Assembly (NCBI RefSeq): GCF_001461825.1
Contig: NZ_LLZC01000019.1
Span: 752,947 to 816,946, forward strand
From: Bacillus velezensis
Lineage (GTDB): Bacteria > Bacillota > Bacilli > Bacillales > Bacillaceae
Length of the DNA: 64,000 nt
Direction: 5' to 3'
Shown: positions 18,630-27,804 of the stretch, piece by piece
Numbering within the stretch: the stretch's first letter is position 1
How the letters are laid out: each line of letters begins with the position of its first letter
Notes under the pieces: generated by a model
What the model saw: only the letters and a program-made list of their open reading frames with translations
The model's database searches: none
What the model was told of the DNA's origin: nothing
Made by a program: the position numbers and the translations under genes

Positions 18630-18716
18630 TTAACAAATGTAAGCTGCACCTACGATGATAAGCAATATGAACAGTACTACGAGCAGCGCGAAACCGTTTG
18701 AATATCCTCCGCCCAT
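18630..18716 (-). CDS. sscA: 28-residue small spore coat assembly peptide, SscA-like
   Basis: The peptide starts MGGGYSNG and continues with the hydrophobic helix FALLVVLFILLIIVGAAYIC. AAAGGAGGT lies 9 bases before the ATG. Position next to prsA and the sequence fit B. subtilis SscA (YhzE), which takes part in spore coat assembly and germination. The last residue is Cys. It differs from the neighbouring copy mainly at both ends. Confidence 0.75.
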   Translation of the reverse strand: MGGGYSNGFALLVVLFILLIIVGAAYIC

Positions 18717-18802
18717 GGTTCATTACCTCCTTTTCATGATCAATATATTTGTATGTATCAGGAAAAAGTTTGACTAGACGAATGCCCTTTATTTAAAATC
18801 TT

Positions 18803-18830
18803 TTTACAGAAAGCCACAATATGTTATGAT
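18803..18830 (+). promoter_or_regulatory. Candidate sigma-A promoter of prsA
   Basis: TTTACA (18803-18808) and TATGAT (18825-18830), 16 bases apart, with TG one base before the -10, lie 45 bases before the prsA start. Confidence 0.55.
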
Positions 18831-18874
18831 ACGCATATGCAATTTAATTTGGATGATTAGGAGTGTTTAAAGGA

Positions 18875-19726
18875 ATGAAGAAAATCGCGATAGCAGCTAT
18901 TACGGCAACGAGCGTCCTGGCTCTCAGCGCTTGCAGCAGCGGCGACAACGACGTAATCGCCAAGACAGATGCCGGAAATGTAACAAAAGGCGAGCTCTAC
19001 ACGAACATGAAAAAAACCGCGGGTGCAAGTGTGCTGACACAGCTCGTACAAGAAAAAGTATTAGCAAAAAAATACAAAGTAACGGATAAAGAAATCGATA
19101 ACAAGCTGAAAGAGTACAAAACGCAGCTCGGCGATCAGTACAGCGCCCTTAAACAGCAGTACGGCGAAGATTACCTGAAAGATCAGGTGAAGTACGAACT
19201 GCTTGCACAAAAAGCGGCGAAAGACAACATCAAAGTGACTGACGCTGATACGAAAGAATATTACGACGGCTTAAAAGGTAAAATCCGCGCGAGCCACATC
19301 CTTGTCGCTGACAAAAAGACAGCTGACGAAGTGGAGAAAAAGCTGAAAAAAGGCGAGAAGTTTGAAACGCTTGCGAAAGAATACTCAACTGACACATCAA
19401 AAGACAGCGGCGGCGACCTTGGCTGGTTCGATAAAAAGTCAATGGATGCAACATTCAGCAAAGCTGCATTCGGCCTGAAAGTCGGACAAGTCAGCGATCC
19501 GGTCAAAACAAAATTCGGTTATCATATCATCAAAAAGACGGAAGAACGCGGCAAATATGATGACATGAAAAAAGAACTGAAAGAAGAAGTTCTTAAACAG
19601 AAATTAAACGACAACTCAGCTGTACAGGCAGCGATTCAAAAAGTCATGAAAAAAGCTGACGTAAAAGTGGAAGACAAAGACTTAAAAGACACGTTTAACA
19701 CTTCAACATCTTCTGAATCTAAATAA
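18875..19726 (+). CDS. prsA: Extracytoplasmic foldase lipoprotein PrsA
   Basis: PrsA is a membrane-anchored peptidyl-prolyl isomerase that folds secreted proteins outside the membrane. The lipoprotein signal is residues 1-18 with lipobox LSAC (Cys19). The parvulin domain (about 130-230) contains RASHILV, GGDLGWF and YGYHIIKKTE-type motifs (here FGYHIIKKTEERG). A Ser/Thr-rich tail ends the 283-residue protein. The ATG at 18875 has AGGAGTG upstream. A strong terminator follows. Confidence 0.96.
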   Translation: MKKIAIAAITATSVLALSACSSGDNDVIAKTDAGNVTKGELYTNMKKTAGASVLTQLVQEKVLAKKYKVTDKEIDNKLKEYKTQLGDQYSALKQQYGEDYLKDQVKYELLAQKAAKDNIKVTDADTKEYYDGLKGKIRASHILVADKKTADEVEKKLKKGEKFETLAKEYSTDTSKDSGGDLGWFDKKSMDATFSKAAFGLKVGQVSDPVKTKFGYHIIKKTEERGKYDDMKKELKEEVLKQKLNDNSAVQAAIQKVMKKADVKVEDKDLKDTFNTSTSSESK

Positions 19727-19767
19727 AAAAACTGTGCGGGCTCTCGGCGAGCCGCACAGTTTTTTTA
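19725..19767. terminator. Terminator after prsA
   Basis: ACTGTGCGG/CCGCACAGT stem followed by seven Ts on the plus strand and A-rich on the other side; it reaches the yhaL stop codon. Confidence 0.85.
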
Positions 19768-19992
19768 TGCGATGGAATGATTGGAGTTTTCTTCTGCATC
19801 CCCGTTTTCACTTGCGGGCGCAGCCATACGGCGCTCGCGTTCCTGTTCCATCCGTTCAATATACACCCTTCCTTCTTTTTCAATAAACGACTGGTCAAGC
19901 TTTTCCTCTTCTTTAGCTGTTGTGAAAAGCTTATATGCGCTGAAAATAATTCCGATAATGCAAAGGTATACCCACCAAGGAAAAAATAGCAC
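19765..19992 (-). CDS. yhaL: Sporulation membrane protein YhaL
   Basis: This 75-residue protein has one N-terminal membrane helix (LFFPWWVYLCIIGIIFSAY) and a charged tail rich in Glu, Lys and Arg. It matches the YhaL family linked to sporulation. The start is GTG with GGAGG 8 bases upstream. It is convergent with prsA. Confidence 0.88.
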   Translation of the reverse strand: MLFFPWWVYLCIIGIIFSAYKLFTTAKEEEKLDQSFIEKEGRVYIERMEQERERRMAAPASENGDAEENSNHSIA

Positions 19993-20070
19993 GTCGGTTT
20001 CCTCCCTTTTTCACCCAGAGTCTTTATTCTAAGCTATGCTTGATAAAGACAAGTTATGAGAGCTGAACGT

Positions 20071-20104
20071 AAAAAAGACCGATCATAGAGAATCGGCCTT
20101 TTTA
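20071..20104 (-). terminator. Terminator after yhaM
   Basis: AAGACCGAT/ATCGGCCTT stem with an 8-base loop and a T run on the minus strand just after the yhaM stop. Confidence 0.7.
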
Positions 20105-20106
20105 TC

Positions 20107-21051
20107 TTATTGATGGAAAGTCGGTTTGTAGAAAGAACGGTTTTCAAGCGCAAATACACGCTCTGTGTATTCGCCCGGCTTCACCCGTTCCAGCGCTCTG
20201 TCCATCATGATCATTTTTGCATCCAGATTATCAATGTAGTGCAGAATTTCCGCTTCTTTCACCATCGGCGGTTTCGGGCTTCCCCATTCCGCTTTTCCGT
20301 GATGGCTTAAAATCAAATGTTTCAGAATCAGCACTTCTTCAGCGTCAATCTGAAGCTCTTCGGCTGCTTTTGAAAGCTCTGTCACCATGATCGAAATGTG
20401 CCCGAGCAGATTCCCTTCCACGGTGTACGTTGTGGAGACGGGGCCTGAAAGCTCTTTTACTTTGCCGAGATCATGCAGAATGACTCCGGCATACAGTAAA
20501 TCCCGGTCAAGAGACGGATACAGATCGGCAATCGCTTTTGCCAGGTTCAGCATGGACACTACATGATACGCGAGCCCGGAGACGAACTCATGGTGGTTTT
20601 TAGCCGCAGCCGGGTAATCCATAAACTCAGCCGCATATTTTTTGACCAGATGTCTTGTGATCCGCTGGATGTTTGGATTTTTCATTTCAAAAATGTATTG
20701 AGTGACGGTTTCCATCATTTCATTTTTCGGAATCGGCGCCGTTTCCAGAAAATCATCAATGCTGACATTTTCGTTCTCGCCGGCCGGCCGGATGTTTCTC
20801 AGCTTAAGCTGGTTTCGTCCGCGATAGTGATGGACATCTCCGATCACCTTCACGATCGTCTGCGCCGCGTACGTTACTTCATCAGTCGGCTTGGCATCCC
20901 ACAGCTTCGCTTCGATATCTCCCGATTGGTCCTGCAGTATTAACGTCAGGAATGGTTTTCCGTTGCTTGCGATTCCTTTAGTCGAAGATTTAATCAGAAA
21001 GTATTGATCGACCTGCTCGCCGACCTCGTGCAGCATAATACCTTTTGCCAT
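20107..21051 (-). CDS. yhaM: 3'-to-5' exoribonuclease YhaM
   Basis: This 314-residue nuclease joins an N-terminal OB-fold (about residues 10-95, [18 protein letters not shown]) to an HD metal-dependent hydrolase domain ([39 protein letters not shown]). In B. subtilis it degrades short RNA and single-stranded DNA from the 3' end. The ATG at 21051 is chosen because the first in-frame ATG is part of the GGAGGGAG ribosome site. It is the last gene of yhaO-yhaN-yhaM. Confidence 0.93.
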   Translation of the reverse strand: MAKGIMLHEVGEQVDQYFLIKSSTKGIASNGKPFLTLILQDQSGDIEAKLWDAKPTDEVTYAAQTIVKVIGDVHHYRGRNQLKLRNIRPAGENENVSIDDFLETAPIPKNEMMETVTQYIFEMKNPNIQRITRHLVKKYAAEFMDYPAAAKNHHEFVSGLAYHVVSMLNLAKAIADLYPSLDRDLLYAGVILHDLGKVKELSGPVSTTYTVEGNLLGHISIMVTELSKAAEELQIDAEEVLILKHLILSHHGKAEWGSPKPPMVKEAEILHYIDNLDAKMIMMDRALERVKPGEYTERVFALENRSFYKPTFHQ

Positions 21052-21124
21052 TCTATTAAAAGCTCCCTCCATATCTTACATAATACCAGTATAGCACATA
21101 CCTCTTTTTTGAAAATAAACTCTT

Positions 21125-24007
21125 TTATGACAGGAGCCGCATGACTTGTCCGCTGTGAAAAGACCGGCTGACATGCTCATGGCAGGTGAAATAAAGTATC
21201 TGCCGCCCGCCTTCTGAAAGCTGATTCAGCACATCAAACAGCCGCTGCAGCCGCTGCCTGTCAAAATGGACAAAACTGTCATCAAGTAAAAACGGCAGTG
21301 ATACCGCAGACTCCCTCTCTGACGCAAGGGCAAAACGAATCGCCGCATAAAGCTGCTCGCATGCCGCCTGTGACAGTTCGCCTGCAGAAAACACCGTTCC
21401 GTCTTTCCGCATGACCATAATGGAATCATCAGCTTCGGAAAAATACAATTTGTGATAGCGTCCGTCCGTAAGCGGTCCGTATAATGCACCGGCGGTTTCT
21501 AACAGACGGGGAAGCGTCACTTTTTTATGCCGCTCCATTTTTTCCCTGATAATGTGTCTGACCGTCTGTAATGCGGCCCACTCTTTAGCGGTTTTTTTCA
21601 CGCGCTCCTTCTGCATTTCTGTCTGCTGTTTTAAATCGGATACAAGCCCCGAGGACTCCAGCTGCTCTTGCTTCACCGTTAATAAAGCGGTTTGCTCACG
21701 GAGCTGGGCGCTTTTTTCCTCAAGCGTTTTTTTCTCTGTTTCCTTCTGAACGACTGTATGTTCAAGTTCGGACACTGTGCGGCTCATGTACGGCTCCAGC
21801 TGTTTTCCGCCTATGCCGGACAAGTGCGTTTTGATTTCGCGCAGCTGCCGCTCTGTTTCCCGGCGGCTTTCATTCAGCCTGGCGAGTTCACAAAAGTGTT
21901 CGCGGTTTTTTGCGCCTGCCGCCATGAAAAGCAGTTTGACCTGCTGTTCGTAGTAATGAACTTCTTCGTTTAATTCACGCATTTGCTCTTGTGCATGCAG
22001 CAGATCCGTTTCGAGCGCCTGTTTTCGTTTTGCTTCCTCACGGGCCCGTTCCGCCTGCGCCAGCAAAACGTGCAGTCTTTCTTTTACGGACAGCTCCCTT
22101 CCGTCTGAAGGACTCAGCTTTTTGACCCGGTCCTCAAATGCTCTTTGCAGCTTTTGCAGCCGGCCCGCTTCAATGGTCAGCTCATGCTTGTTAAGGATTT
22201 CTTTTTTGACATCTTTCATCACATGATATGCGTCAAGAAGATGGGAAGGACTTCCTGAAAACCCCAGTTCCTTCATAAAAAGTTCCGCCTGTTTTTCAGA
22301 CGGCGCCATTTCCGCCTCCCATTCTTCATATTGGCGGATGACTCTTTCATATGCCGCTTCTTTCTGTTCAAGCACGGCTTGATCCGCAATCAGCTGCTGC
22401 CGGTGCCGGCCGTCACGCCAAAGCTCTTCCTGCAGAAGATCAGCCGCTTCTTTAGAGATCGCCGGCTTCTTTTTCTTGTGTCCGGGCCCTCCTCTTTCTG
22501 ACGGCAGCGGCTTTTGCATGCCGGACAGCATATACAGCAGCAGAGCGCCGGTAAAAAGGGCGGCGGGCAGCCATTCTTTTAACATAGCGAAAATCGCAAT
22601 GAACAGAATGCCCGCACCGAGAAAGAGCTTTTTTTGTTTGGCGCGCTGTTTTTCCAGATGCTGAACATGTGCCTGCCATTCGTTTCCTTCTGTATCAGCC
22701 GTTTGCTTATATAATTGTAAAGCGGCTTCTTTTTCTTTCCTGACAGCGGGGTCCAAAATGTTTTCCGCCGTCACGGCATGTTTTCGTTCGGCTTCTTCCA
22801 GCTCCAGCCGCGCTTGTTCGAACATCGCATCAAGCTGTGCCTTTCTTTCTCTTGCCTGTCCGGCGCTCTGCACGGCTTCCTGCAGCCGCCATTCATATTC
22901 ATAATCGGTGTTCAGTGAAAGAATGCCGTCTTCCTCATGTCTTCCGAGCTGCTGCAATCCTGACGAAACGCGGGCAGATGTCTGCCGGATCTGTGATTGG
23001 ATGGCGGCAAGCTGTTCGCCGCGCGATTCGTACATATGCTGCTCGCCGGAAAGCTCCTGCAGCTGCCGCTCTTTTTGCAGCAAGTCCTCATTTGGAGCGA
23101 GCAGCTCAGCCTGCCGCCGGAGTTCATCCGCTTTTGCCCGAAGCCCCTCAAGACGGGCCGCTTTCGGATGGAGATGCGATTCGTATTTTTCAAGCTGATG
23201 CATTCCGTCCTTCGGGAATTGCTTCAATGCTTCCGGATAAGAAGAAAGTTCGCTTTCCAAGGCTGTTTTTTTGTCTGCGAGCGGCTTTGCTTCTATCGCT
23301 GATTTTACTGTTTTGATTTCTTCAGTTATGTCTTTCAATCGTGCTTCGGCATCCTGCAAACGGCCGCCGGCGCTTTTTTTCTCTTCCAGAAGGCTGTGAT
23401 AGCCCGCTTCCGCAGCTTCCGCCTGTTTCAGCTGGGCGCTGAGCCGCTTTAATGTATCCAACTCCTGATTTAAGCGGGGGTTCCGCCCGTTCGGCTTATA
23501 CATCCTGTCAAGTTCTTTTGCCAGCCGCCCGTCAAGCTTTGCCGCCGCTTCCGACCCGAATAAGCTCGAATACAGGAGAAACTCGCCGATTTTGTCCCGG
23601 TTAAAAGCTTGAATCTCCTGCAGTCCGAATACATCGAACGAATAGATCGCTTCGTACAGCGCCCGATCTGTATCGGAAAGAAGCTGTTTGAGCCATTCTC
23701 CGTCCTTGATTTCGCCTGAAGCCGTATACACTCTGACTTTTTCGGCAGCGCCTTTTGTCCGTTCGATTTTGACAGCACCGTGATCGACATGCTTCAATTC
23801 CACAGTGCCGCCGTAAACCCCGCCATTTTTCGGTTCGTATTTTTTTGATTTCGGAAAACCGAACAGCACGCTTTTGATAAAGGACATCAATGTCGTTTTC
23901 CCCGCTTCATTTAACCCGTAGATCACTTGCACGGAAGAATCTGACAGCTGAAAACTTCGGTCGGAAAATTTTCCGTATTGGTAAATATGCATCGCCGTTA
24001 TTTTCAT
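21125..24007 (-). CDS. yhaN: Rad50/SbcC-like AAA ATPase YhaN with internal membrane hairpin
   Basis: This 960-residue protein has an N-terminal Walker A (GLNEAGKTT, about 31-39) and a C-terminal half-ATPase with FSAGELSQAACEQ and Walker B FLLDDSF. Two long coiled coils separate them. In the middle, where Rad50 has a zinc hook, are two hydrophobic helices (about 459-494: LFLGAGILFIAIFA and LPAALFTGALLLYMLSG). It overlaps the Mre11-like yhaO by 4 bp. I infer a membrane-linked DNA end-processing complex; its real role is unknown. Confidence 0.9.
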   Translation of the reverse strand: MKITAMHIYQYGKFSDRSFQLSDSSVQVIYGLNEAGKTTLMSFIKSVLFGFPKSKKYEPKNGGVYGGTVELKHVDHGAVKIERTKGAAEKVRVYTASGEIKDGEWLKQLLSDTDRALYEAIYSFDVFGLQEIQAFNRDKIGEFLLYSSLFGSEAAAKLDGRLAKELDRMYKPNGRNPRLNQELDTLKRLSAQLKQAEAAEAGYHSLLEEKKSAGGRLQDAEARLKDITEEIKTVKSAIEAKPLADKKTALESELSSYPEALKQFPKDGMHQLEKYESHLHPKAARLEGLRAKADELRRQAELLAPNEDLLQKERQLQELSGEQHMYESRGEQLAAIQSQIRQTSARVSSGLQQLGRHEEDGILSLNTDYEYEWRLQEAVQSAGQARERKAQLDAMFEQARLELEEAERKHAVTAENILDPAVRKEKEAALQLYKQTADTEGNEWQAHVQHLEKQRAKQKKLFLGAGILFIAIFAMLKEWLPAALFTGALLLYMLSGMQKPLPSERGGPGHKKKKPAISKEAADLLQEELWRDGRHRQQLIADQAVLEQKEAAYERVIRQYEEWEAEMAPSEKQAELFMKELGFSGSPSHLLDAYHVMKDVKKEILNKHELTIEAGRLQKLQRAFEDRVKKLSPSDGRELSVKERLHVLLAQAERAREEAKRKQALETDLLHAQEQMRELNEEVHYYEQQVKLLFMAAGAKNREHFCELARLNESRRETERQLREIKTHLSGIGGKQLEPYMSRTVSELEHTVVQKETEKKTLEEKSAQLREQTALLTVKQEQLESSGLVSDLKQQTEMQKERVKKTAKEWAALQTVRHIIREKMERHKKVTLPRLLETAGALYGPLTDGRYHKLYFSEADDSIMVMRKDGTVFSAGELSQAACEQLYAAIRFALASERESAVSLPFLLDDSFVHFDRQRLQRLFDVLNQLSEGGRQILYFTCHEHVSRSFHSGQVMRLLS

Positions 24008-25227
24008 CGCTGAAGCTCCTTCATCTGGCGTCTTAAAACGGCTTGAGCCTGCCGCTTAATATCCAGTATCTCTTCATCTGTAAATGAAGCTATCTGACGC
24101 CGGTATACGGGATGACGCTCAAGGGCTTCAAATACACCGCTCATGTCCGCGCATTGTTCTATGTCCTGAAGGAGCCCTTTAAAAAACGGATCGGGCGGCA
24201 CGGTGTCTGTTTCATCCGTCCGATCCTCAAGCGCAAGCGGCCAGACGAAACATTCCTCTTCGGCCTCTTCCTCCTGTAAAGCGGAAAGAAGCTCCTCCGC
24301 GATGCCTGCGGGCGCCTCCGTCCAAAAGCGGGGCGCCGCGCCGCGAAGCACCAGCCTGACACATGCCGGGCGGCCCGCCGCGCGCAAGCCGGAGAATGTA
24401 TCCGATGCGGCTTTCAGAAGTGAAGTCATATGTTCAGCTCCGGAGATATCAAGATCAATTTCCTCCCATAACACATCATGCGCTTCTTTGAATTCCCAAG
24501 ACATCTCACCGTTTGCCGCCCGGACGAGATAATATCCCTTAGGCCCGGTTTCTTTTAAATGCCGTGCTTGAATATTCCCGGGGTAAATGGCGGCGGGATG
24601 CCGGGCGGACAGAACCTGCCGTTTATGAATGTGTCCGAGCGCCCAGTAATCCATGCCGCTTTTTTCAAGGTCTTCTTTCGTAAACGGGCAGTACGGGTCA
24701 TGCCCTTCCGCTCCTGATAACATGCCGTGGAGCATGCCAATATGATAAGGCGCGCCGGTCATTTTCCGGTAACGGGCTGCCTGATTGACCATTACGCTTC
24801 TTTCTTGATAGCTGCATCCGTATATGCTTGCCGCAAGCTCTCCGTTTTTAAAGAAAGATTTTTCCTCCGGTGTATCCGAGGTGAAGATATGTACATTTTC
24901 CGGCCATTCAATCGGCGTCCACTTACCGCCCAAATGATCATGGTTGCCGAATATGACGAACACTTGGATATCCGCTTCCTGTAATCTCGTAAACTGTTTT
25001 CTCAAAAACAGCTGGGCTTTTAAACTTCTGTTGGCTTCGTCAAACAGATCCCCCGAAAGCAGCACGAAATCTGCCTGCTCCCGGAGTGCCCCGTCCGTCA
25101 GACGGCGGACGCTGTGAAATGTGCTTTCTTTAATACGCGCATATACCGGTTCAGGCAGATTCGAAATGCCGTAAAACGGGCTGTCCAGATGCAGGTCAGC
25201 TGCATGAATAAACGTCAGATCAGTCAT
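24004..25227 (-). CDS. yhaO: SbcD/Mre11-like metallophosphoesterase YhaO
   Basis: This 407-residue nuclease-type protein carries the five metallophosphoesterase motifs: HAADLHLDSPF, LLSGDLFDEA, FGNHDHLGG, MLHGML and LGHIHKRQ. Such proteins form complexes with Rad50-like ATPases, here YhaN, encoded directly downstream with a 4-bp overlap. The ATG at 25227 (MTDLTFIHAAD) has GGGGAGGG upstream. A LexA-like site lies in front, in line with SOS control reported for yhaONM in B. subtilis. Confidence 0.92.
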   Translation of the reverse strand: MTDLTFIHAADLHLDSPFYGISNLPEPVYARIKESTFHSVRRLTDGALREQADFVLLSGDLFDEANRSLKAQLFLRKQFTRLQEADIQVFVIFGNHDHLGGKWTPIEWPENVHIFTSDTPEEKSFFKNGELAASIYGCSYQERSVMVNQAARYRKMTGAPYHIGMLHGMLSGAEGHDPYCPFTKEDLEKSGMDYWALGHIHKRQVLSARHPAAIYPGNIQARHLKETGPKGYYLVRAANGEMSWEFKEAHDVLWEEIDLDISGAEHMTSLLKAASDTFSGLRAAGRPACVRLVLRGAAPRFWTEAPAGIAEELLSALQEEEAEEECFVWPLALEDRTDETDTVPPDPFFKGLLQDIEQCADMSGVFEALERHPVYRRQIASFTDEEILDIKRQAQAVLRRQMKELQR

Positions 25228-25262
25228 CTCGCCCTCCCCTTTCTGCAAATTGAATTACCCTT

Positions 25263-25268
25263 ATTTTA
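25263..25268 (-). promoter_or_regulatory. Candidate -10 of the yhaONM promoter
   Basis: TAAAAT on the minus strand lies 36 bases before yhaO. The matching -35 would fall in or beside the LexA-like site and is a poor match (TGCATT, 16 bases away). Confidence 0.35.
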
Positions 25269-25282
25269 GCACCGTTTTTATA

Positions 25283-25296
25283 CGAATGCACGTTCT
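25283..25296. promoter_or_regulatory. LexA (SOS) box candidate upstream of yhaO
   Basis: CGAATGCACGTTCT matches the Bacillus SOS box CGAACNNNNGTTCG with changes at GAAC (GAAT) and the last base. It overlaps the expected -35 region of yhaO. Confidence 0.6.
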
Positions 25297-25302
25297 GCAA
25301 AA

Positions 25303-25335
25303 TAAAAAAACAGCCCGGCTGTTCCGGGCTGTTTC
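25303..25335 (-). terminator. Terminator of yhaQP
   Basis: ACAGCCCGG/CCGGGCTGT stem with a 5-base loop followed by seven Ts on the minus strand. Confidence 0.85.
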
Positions 25336-25337
25336 TC

Positions 25338-26597
25338 TTATTTTTTGGAGATGCGCAGCGCTTGTTTAATCGCTTTGAATCCGCTGGCGTTTCCGTAAAT
25401 CAATACGCCGCCTTTGTAAATTTTCGCGCCGACCGCCGCAAAGATCACGATAGTGACCAGTGTCAGGGCGATTCCGGCCGCAGCCTGCCAAAACGGGATA
25501 TCGAGCATCCCTACGCGTAAAAACATAATCATCGGCGTGAAAAACGGAATGTAAGATGTAACGGTAATAAAACCGGCGTCAGGATTGCCGATGCCGAACA
25601 TGGCGATCATAAAACCTGCCACGACTAAAAAAACCATCGGCTGAATCGTCTGCTGTACGTCCTCTATCCGGCTGACAACACTGCCGAGAAACGCGGCAAG
25701 CGTCGCGTAAAGAAAATAGCCGAGCAAATAGAAAATGACGGCATAGACTATCGTCGAGACTGGAACATCCGTAAAATTGAGAAATGCACTGATCGGCGAC
25801 GACGCCTCATTATGAGGGTTCAGCTTCAGTGAGAGATAACCCGCTGCAATCAGCACCGCAAACTGTGTGATCCCCACGAGCGCGATACCGAACAGCTTGG
25901 CAAACATCTGCTGAATCGGCGGCATGCTTGAAATTAAAATTTCCATGACGCGGGACGATTTTTCCGTCGCCACTTCCATCGCAATCATGCTTGCGTACAT
26001 GATAACTGAGAAGTAGATGACAAACAGCATGATGTATACAAGCCCCATTACCTGACCGAGCTCTTCCTCAGACTTCGCCCCTTTTTCCAGCGCGTCTTTG
26101 CTGACTTCCGGCGGAGTGTAGAGGCTGCTGACTTTTTCTGCCGAAATGCCAAGCTTGGCGGTTTCGACAGCGGTTTTTGTCTGGGTTAAAGCCTGCTTGA
26201 GCAGTTTATACGCTGATTCATCGGAAATGGTCAGCGCCTTGTATGCTCCTGTTATCGTTCCTTTTTGATCTTGTCTGATGATAAACAGTCCGTCCCATTC
26301 ACCGTCTTTGACACGCTTTACGGCATCTTTTTCGGACTCCTTCGTCTCCATTGCCTGGAGATCATTGTCTGTATCCGCCGCTTTAAGCTGTTTTGCAAAC
26401 GCCGGGTACAGCCCGCCCGTTTCATCAATCACCGCGATTTGCTGCTTGCCGTCATCCGATTGAAACACGGATATAATCGATTGCAGGTTGGTCACCGCTA
26501 ATACTAATAAAACGGTAATGGCGGTCGAAATAATGAATGACTTTGCCGCGATTTTGTTTTTATATGTATGAAACAGCATAATCCAAAATTTATTCAT
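25338..26597 (-). CDS. yhaP: ABC transporter permease YhaP (NatB-like)
   Basis: This 419-residue permease has one N-terminal membrane helix, a large external domain (about residues 45-190) and a cluster of five or six C-terminal helices, the plan of NatB/ABC-2 exporters. It overlaps yhaQ by 8 bp. By family analogy it would export ions or small molecules such as Na+; the substrate is not shown by the sequence. Confidence 0.88.
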   Translation of the reverse strand: MNKFWIMLFHTYKNKIAAKSFIISTAITVLLVLAVTNLQSIISVFQSDDGKQQIAVIDETGGLYPAFAKQLKAADTDNDLQAMETKESEKDAVKRVKDGEWDGLFIIRQDQKGTITGAYKALTISDESAYKLLKQALTQTKTAVETAKLGISAEKVSSLYTPPEVSKDALEKGAKSEEELGQVMGLVYIMLFVIYFSVIMYASMIAMEVATEKSSRVMEILISSMPPIQQMFAKLFGIALVGITQFAVLIAAGYLSLKLNPHNEASSPISAFLNFTDVPVSTIVYAVIFYLLGYFLYATLAAFLGSVVSRIEDVQQTIQPMVFLVVAGFMIAMFGIGNPDAGFITVTSYIPFFTPMIMFLRVGMLDIPFWQAAAGIALTLVTIVIFAAVGAKIYKGGVLIYGNASGFKAIKQALRISKK

Positions 26598-27486
26598 AAA
26601 CGGCCCCCACCTTTTCTATAAAAATATCATGCAGTGACGGCTCTTCCAATTCGAACTTCCGTATAAAACCTTTCCCTTGCAGGGCCCGGAAAATATCCTG
26701 AGAAACCGGTTCATTCGCGACCTGCAGTCTGATCCCGTCATTTGTTTCCTTCCATTTCACGACGCCTTCATGCGTTTTTAAAAAGCTGAGGTCATCATCT
26801 GAATGAACGGTGACATTTTTTTTGCCGAAAGACCGCTTAATGTCTTTCAGATTGCCTTGAACGACGGGTTTTCCCTTCTGGAGAATGCACAAATTCTCGC
26901 AAAGCTCTTCCACATGCTCCATTCGGTGGCTTGAAAAAACGATAGAAACGCCGCTGTTTTTCAAAGAAATAACCGCTTCTTTCAGCAGCTCGACATTCAC
27001 CGGATCAAGACCGCTGAAAGGTTCATCGAGAATCAGCAGTTCAGGCTTATGCAGGACGGCCGAAATGAACTGGATTTTCTGCTGGTTTCCTTTCGACAGC
27101 TCTTCGACTTTCTTATTCTTGTAATCTGTAATGCCGAACCGCTCGAGCCATGTCATGAGCTCTTTTTCCGCCTCTTTTTTGCCCATTCCTTTTAATCTCG
27201 CCAGATAGACAAGCTGGTCACTCACCTTCACTTTCGGATACAGCCCCCGCTCTTCCGGGAGATAGCCGATTTTTTCACTGATGGAATAATTGACCGGCTG
27301 CCCTTTCCAGGTGATATGCCCGTCAGTCAGGCTTAAAAGACCTAAAATCATCCGAAAGGTCGTCGTTTTTCCCGCGCCGTTTGCGCCGAGCAGCCCGAAC
27401 ATTTCCCTTTCAGGTATTTGCAGGTTCAAATTGTCAACAGCGGTAAAGCTGCCGAATGTTTTCGTTACGTTTTCAATTGTAAGCAC
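26590..27486 (-). CDS. yhaQ: ABC transporter ATP-binding protein YhaQ
   Basis: This 298-residue ATPase has Walker A GANGAGKTT, the signature LSKGNQQKIQF, Walker B LLILDEPFSGLD and the switch His in SSHRMEH. A C-terminal extension of about 75 residues follows, as in the NatA group. It forms a two-gene unit with the permease YhaP. The substrate is unknown. Confidence 0.9.
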   Translation of the reverse strand: MLTIENVTKTFGSFTAVDNLNLQIPEREMFGLLGANGAGKTTTFRMILGLLSLTDGHITWKGQPVNYSISEKIGYLPEERGLYPKVKVSDQLVYLARLKGMGKKEAEKELMTWLERFGITDYKNKKVEELSKGNQQKIQFISAVLHKPELLILDEPFSGLDPVNVELLKEAVISLKNSGVSIVFSSHRMEHVEELCENLCILQKGKPVVQGNLKDIKRSFGKKNVTVHSDDDLSFLKTHEGVVKWKETNDGIRLQVANEPVSQDIFRALQGKGFIRKFELEEPSLHDIFIEKVGAVYE

Positions 27487-27591
27487 AAATCCAACTCCTT
27501 CCTTGACCCATTATATACTAATAATGGGTAAAAATTAATGGAGGATTTTAAATTCTTTATCAGAATATCATTCTATAAAGGGGGTGACATG

Positions 27592-27777
27592 ATGGGACAA
27601 TATGTATTGACCGCATTCCATGCGTCGGGAGAAACGCTGCTGAATGAACGGATCGAAGCGGATAATGAGGCGGAGGCGAAGGCCGCCGGAGAGGCTTTAT
27701 TGAAGGAAAAAAAGCTTGAGAACAGTACTCATCGCTTGGTAAATGAAGCCGGAAAGCTGATTTTATTCCACAGATAA
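27592..27777 (+). CDS. yhzD: Small YhzD-family protein
   Basis: This 61-residue soluble protein (MGQYVLTAFHASGETLLNER) ends in RLVNEAGKLILFHR and fits the YhzD family. Two adjacent ATGs follow AAGGGGGTG; the second (27592) has the better spacing. It lies between the divergent yhaQ and the convergent yhaR. No function is known. Confidence 0.75.
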   Translation: MGQYVLTAFHASGETLLNERIEADNEAEAKAAGEALLKEKKLENSTHRLVNEAGKLILFHR

Positions 27778-27804
27778 CAGAAGCTTTCCGGCTTCTGTAT
27801 TTTA
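27777..27804 (+). terminator. Terminator after yhzD
   Basis: ACAGAAGC/GCTTCTGT stem with loop TTTCCG and a short T run, between convergent yhzD and yhaR. Confidence 0.7.

Noticed and set aside
18441-18701. 86-codon plus-strand frame over the two small genes
   Set aside because: It is antisense to both 28-residue genes and their terminators, and rich in Asn, Lys and Thr without a family resemblance.
22837-23316. Long antisense frames inside yhaN
   Set aside because: They arise from the GC-rich, repetitive coiled-coil codons of yhaN and have low-complexity Arg/Ser/Ala sequence.
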